A stretch of DNA of 21,840 bases from Reticulomyxa filosa. Taxonomy: Eukaryota; Foraminifera; Reticulomyxidae. Numbering within the stretch: position 1 is the stretch's first letter; each line of letters begins with the position of its first letter. Location: positions 1-21,840 of the forward strand of contig ASPP01006087.1 in NCBI GenBank assembly GCA_000512085.1, read 5' to 3'. The notes beneath the pieces were generated by a model that saw only the letters and a program-made list of their open reading frames with translations, was not told the DNA's origin and made no database searches. Both the position numbers and the translations under genes were made by a program. This document shows positions 20,057-21,840 of this stretch, piece by piece.

Positions 20057-21215
20057 TTACAAAAATACTTTTGTCAGTTTTTCTATTTTTCCTCGGCAAA
20101 TTGGACAAGCAGCCGAGTCAGAATGATATTCTCCCAATTGCGAGCATTGTTCACACAAGCACACATGGGCACAAGGAAGAACAATGTAATTTCGATTTTT
20201 ATCCAAACACACGACACACAAAAGTTGATCATCTTGATGTTCTTTCTCGACAACTTCATGTTGTAGAGGTTTAGAAGAGGTATCGGATTGAGGTAAGTTG
20301 TTACTTTTCTCGGTGCCCTTTTCTTCATTTTTTGCCCACTGAGTTTGTGCCTCATCCAAATACCAACAAATTTTACGAACAGTCTCTCCCGTCCCATAGC
20401 TGTCTTTCAACACCCAGATTTGTTGTTGTCGTTTGAACCACACGCTGCCATACCACGAGCCCAGTTTATTCCAGGTATCAAAGGCCGATTCAAACGACGG
20501 ACAAAAGTAGCATTGATATGTCCCCCATATCTCGCTTATCACCAAATCGGTGGCATTCTTGTCATCCTTTTCTAGGGACGTGGTTGGCTTGACGTCGATG
20601 CCCTCTAAGGTATTTTGTGCCTATTGTTTGCAGACATGCGTTGTGAAAGAGGATGCTTGGAAAGAAGAGCAACTCCAGACATTGAGAATGTACATACCCA
20701 TTGCATCAAATCTCCCAGTGGAGTAGTGGATCCGCTTATCAGTTCGTCATCTTGTGCACTATCCAAGTGCTTCTCTTCTTCCCCTTTGGGATCTTCGTGT
20801 GAACTTGGTTTGTGTCCGGTCGAACTCACTACGTATGCTATAATTGAGTCGACAAACGATTCTATGCCATACGATCGCTTCAATTTGTATTTGTCCGCCA
20901 CAGGATCATATTCAAAAAATACGCTTGCATACTACGTCACAACCGTTTCAAAAAAAGACCCATTTTCATTTGTTCTTTTCTTTCATTTTTTTGTTTATAT
21001 TAATGTCCTCTCACTCAAGACTACTTGTTTTTCACCAAACATGCCATAAATGGAAGAGAGTTCCAAAATTCCTTGGCTTCTGTTTCGGTATCAAAGTCAT
21101 GTGATTCAAAATCTTGATTCCAAAGAGCAACCACTATTTTATACTTTTTCAGTTTGCGCGCGTTATTATCATTTCCCTTGTCGGAATCTTCGTTTTGTGG
21201 TACTGATTCTGACAT
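20057..21215 (-). CDS. RING-finger protein (probable E3 ubiquitin ligase) with a duplicated N-terminal unit
   Basis: Exons are 21215-21036, 20931-20698 and 20602-20057, all joined in phase 0, for 319 residues. The C-terminal RING is complete: CVVCLDKNRN, then LPCAHVCLCEQC, then ACPICRGKI, the CxxC...CxHxxxCxxC...CPxC spacing of MGRN1/IAP-type RINGs. Such domains bind two zinc ions and an E2 enzyme. Two related units lie before it: EFWNSL...SVFFEY...KLKRSYG (residues about 50-90) and DTWNKL...GSVWFKR...VLKDSYG (about 165-200). Between them is a Lys/Glu/Ser-rich linker (SSHEDPKGEEEKHLDSAQDD). Another disordered stretch joins the second unit to the RING. The start chosen is the ATG at 21215 (MSESVPQ); the frame is open further upstream, so an earlier start or 5' exon is possible. 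Substrate unknown. Confidence 0.82.
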
Positions 21216-21840
21216 TAGTCTGCCAAACCAAAGTTTTAGAGAACCAGGAAAACTATGGACCACAAGTCGGCAAAAAAACAAGGATATGATTATTTCTTTT
21301 AGAGGAAGCAGATTATGTGAGTTGTTGCATTAAATCTGGGTGTTTGTAGCTTACACATACTAGGCAATTCACCGGCTGCACCCTGCAGGGATTCAAAAAA
21401 TGTTTGGACTTACGAACAATTCTGTTTGGTACAACCTTAACTAGTGGCATATCCTATACCTTAATGAAAATGTTAAAACAACAATTGAAGAGTGTTATTC
21501 TTGTAGATTCAAAGAGACTCAATCGGAGAATAATTGATAGACGTTTTCTCACACGATGGTAAAATTTAACAATATAACTACGTTTATTCAAATATTTAAT
21601 CTTTTGATGCGTAATTTCAATATTTTTTGCACTTAAAAGTTTGAGTCATTTACTTGAATGATATTAATCAGTTTCAAGACACATACTTGTCGCTACTTTG
21701 TGTTCTAATTTATTGATTTTTCCCGTAAATCAAACAACGCAGTTAATTATATACAGTAGGATAAAAAAGAAAGTTGATACATAAAATACCACCTTATTTA
21801 TTAAGTCTTTACAATTTTTTCAAAAATTTTAATCTTTCAT
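21216..21840. other. Region upstream of the RING gene
   Basis: About 625 AT-rich bases to the window edge. It should include the promoter of the RING gene. I see no other coding exon, RNA gene or repeat array. Confidence 0.45.

Noticed and set aside
1-21840. tRNA, rRNA, CRISPR arrays, transposons or viral genes
   Set aside because: Looked for on both strands by eye; no cloverleaf, no spaced direct repeats, no transposase, integrase or reverse transcriptase motifs seen.

Overview
The window is nuclear DNA of a eukaryote: AT-rich, with densely packed protein-coding genes split by short introns (mostly about 45-200 bases), no operons and no bacterial features. I joined exons by hand from reading frame, splice sites and protein-family alignment. 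TAA and TGA act as stops at family-consistent ends, so the code looks standard. A full alpha-tubulin of unusual sequence, relaxed 5' splice sites and long homopolymers would fit a rhizarian such as a foraminiferan (Reticulomyxa-like). That placement is inference, not proof.

Layout, left to right. A G-protein alpha-subunit-like gene (+, five exons, 5' end cut by the window) has lost every guanine-nucleotide motif. It converges on a divergent alpha-tubulin (-, four exons). Tubulin is divergent with an unrecognised gene (+, 4881-5722). Next is the proteasome lid subunit Rpn6/PSMD11 (+, six exons, with an apparent one-base break), converging on a five-exon MATE transporter (-). Two more minus-strand genes follow: a membrane-anchored sulfotransferase-like protein (with a homopolymer frameshift) and a 3-beta-HSD/epimerase-type dehydrogenase (four exons). 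The dehydrogenase is head-to-head with an unrecognised acidic protein gene (+). After 1.3 kb without a supported gene come a single-exon elongin C-like gene (-), a possible small gene (+), a COMMD7-like gene (-, two exons) and a RING-finger protein (-, three exons) with an internal duplication.

The genes do not form one pathway. Rpn6, elongin C, COMMD7 and the RING protein all touch ubiquitin-dependent turnover, but that is probably chance. The most unusual items are the G-alpha homologue with all five G boxes altered, the alpha-tubulin with changes in the acetylation loop, M-loop and C-terminal tail, the duplicated unit in the RING protein, and the frequent use of GTT-type 5' splice sites. 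Two conserved genes (Rpn6 and the sulfotransferase) each carry a one-base frame break that could be sequencing error or real.
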